Shown here in pieces: positions 63,096 to 64,000 of a DNA stretch of 64,000 bases. The stretch is from NCBI GenBank assembly GCA_951812755.1, contig OX638329.1:5605563-5669562 (forward strand), read 5' to 3'. Every line of letters starts with the position of its first letter. Position 1 is the stretch's first letter. The notes beneath the pieces were generated by a model. That model made no database searches and had not been told where the DNA came from. It worked only from the letters and a program-made list of their open reading frames with translations. The stretch is from an uncultured Latescibacterota bacterium. GTDB lineage: Bacteria; Latescibacterota; UBA2968. Made by a program: the position numbers and the translations under genes.

Positions 63096-64000
63096 TTATG
63101 CCGCACTCGCCTTGCTCCGAATCTCCGTGAGATGGAAAGGCGTTGCAGCCCGTCCGCCCTCGGGTAGCCCAAGGGGCAATTTCACATCCAGCAAAAAGGG
63201 GCGCTCCTCGCCCTCCACCACATCCAATCCCCGCGCAATAGCATCATCCAGATCCGATTCTTCATCGACCTGCATCCCCTCTACACCAAACCCTTCTGCA
63301 ATTTTCACCGGATCAATCCCGTCCAGAACTACCCCCGGATATTCTCCCGTCTCCTTCATCACACCACCCGCCCGCTCAAAATTAGTCGCCACAATACCAT
63401 AAGATCGATTATTTGGAATCACAAAAAGCACCGGGATCTGGTGGTGGGCAGCCGTCCAAAGCCCGGAATCGGCATAATACATCGACCCATCGCCCACCAG
63501 CCCAACCACAGGCTTGTGCGGCACCGCCAGTTTCAAGCCAATCGTCCCGCCAATCCCATAACCCTCCGATCCCCCAGCCGCCCGGATATAGGCATTGCGC
63601 CCTGCGCCATAAGCATCTCCTCGACTATCTATTGGCACGGCGTATTGCTCGACCATCATCAAACCACCCCCCAACCTCTCCAGCCCCCGATCGATTGCAT
63701 CCACCAGCACATAGGGTCTCACTTGCCCGGCCTCCTGCGCCACGCGCTTTGCCGCTGCTTTTCGCTTTGCGTGAAGTGAAGTAGCGTGCATCTCAGCGCG
63801 GGCGAGGCGCTCGGCAAAAGACACCTGAGGCGAAGCGCGTTCAAGACATTCAAGCGTCCTGAACTCATCTGCCAAAATTGCGAGATCCAATCCCGGAAGA
63901 TTCGTAAAATTCTCGACATCTGGCCCAATTCCAATCAGGCGTTGCGCACCCGACAACACATTAAAATCCTGGGGTTTCCCGCGACCATTGTGGCGCGCGC
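63096..64000 (-). CDS. Thiamine pyrophosphate-dependent enzyme, C-terminal part (runs off right edge)
   Basis: At least 301 residues are open to the edge; the true start lies beyond it. An internal GTG at 63959 gives a 287-residue reading but the frame continues upstream in the same family pattern (NGRGKPQDFNVLSGAQRL). The TPP motif is GDGSMYYADSGLWTAAHH to NNRSYG, the standard GDG to NN spacing. It resembles acetolactate synthase or benzoylformate decarboxylase relatives; the substrate is unknown. Confidence 0.82.
   Translation of the reverse strand, partial: ARHNGRGKPQDFNVLSGAQRLIGIGPDVENFTNLPGLDLAILADEFRTLECLERASPQVSFAERLARAEMHATSLHAKRKAAAKRVAQEAGQVRPYVLVDAIDRGLERLGGGLMMVEQYAVPIDSRGDAYGAGRNAYIRAAGGSEGYGIGGTIGLKLAVPHKPVVGLVGDGSMYYADSGLWTAAHHQIPVLFVIPNNRSYGIVATNFERAGGVMKETGEYPGVVLDGIDPVKIAEGFGVEGMQVDEESDLDDAIARGLDVVEGEERPFLLDVKLPLGLPEGGRAATPFHLTEIRSKASAA

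Overview
The window looks like a fragment of a diderm, probably marine, uncultivated-type bacterium. The nearest style is Latescibacterota, Poribacteria or Gemmatimonadota, but this is an inference from gene content, not a placement. Supporting signs are TonB-dependent receptors with carboxypeptidase-like N-terminal domains, a FlgD-like C-terminal sorting domain of the type IX style, dockerin-like EF-hand tails, several Fe(II)/2-oxoglutarate dioxygenases, a sulfatase, a pectate lyase and many small dispersed intergenic repeats.

Left edge (1-4462): a minus-strand defence-type operon RloA ATPase > RloB > SIR2. The SIR2 gene runs off the window and is open for 821 codons. A perfect palindrome lies in front of the operon. 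After a repeat-bearing gap come an aldo/keto reductase and a secreted pectate lyase. Positions 7405-17070 hold housekeeping genes on the plus strand (pseudouridine synthase, psd, rimO, folA, thyA), mixed with two Schlafen-AlbA_2/RecG-like regulators, a degenerate CbiX-molybdopterin-domain fusion, a dockerin-tailed secreted protein and a PhyH dioxygenase.

17226-26690: a TauD dioxygenase with an amidohydrolase; a cysteine-rich MerR regulator translationally coupled to a sigma-70 factor behind a near-consensus promoter and duplicated operators; a stand-alone AICAR transformylase controlled by a ZTP riboswitch with a terminator; an AAA ATPase; two coupled SDR enzymes; a CDF metal exporter; a chlorite-dismutase-like protein; and an antitoxin with a broken PIN toxin. 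26836-33657 is a metal-handling region: a TonB receptor, histidine-rich lipoproteins, a duplicated His/Cys membrane protein, a DUF3299 protein and an FtsX-type ABC transporter.

35023-46440 is a cobalamin island on the minus strand. A B12 riboswitch with its own terminator precedes BtuF, a BtuB-like receptor, a secreted beta-propeller resembling BtuG in position and fold, CobO, CbiZ and CbiB. A secreted double-Cache protein and BtuD/BtuC follow. 46474-53889 holds rpmG-rpmB, HIT, yidD, folE2, sufE, hemB, cysS, lgt and a DNA adenine methyltransferase coupled to a ribbon-helix-helix protein. 54055-55582 is a cytochrome c / PCu(A)C / Sco copper operon. 55641-64000 holds a dehydrogenase, PhyH, sulfatase, MFS and STAS genes, a toxin-antitoxin-like pair with a DUF2283 partner, a Gfo/Idh/MocA oxidoreductase and a TPP enzyme cut by the right edge.

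No rRNA, tRNA, CRISPR array or intact insertion sequence was recognised.
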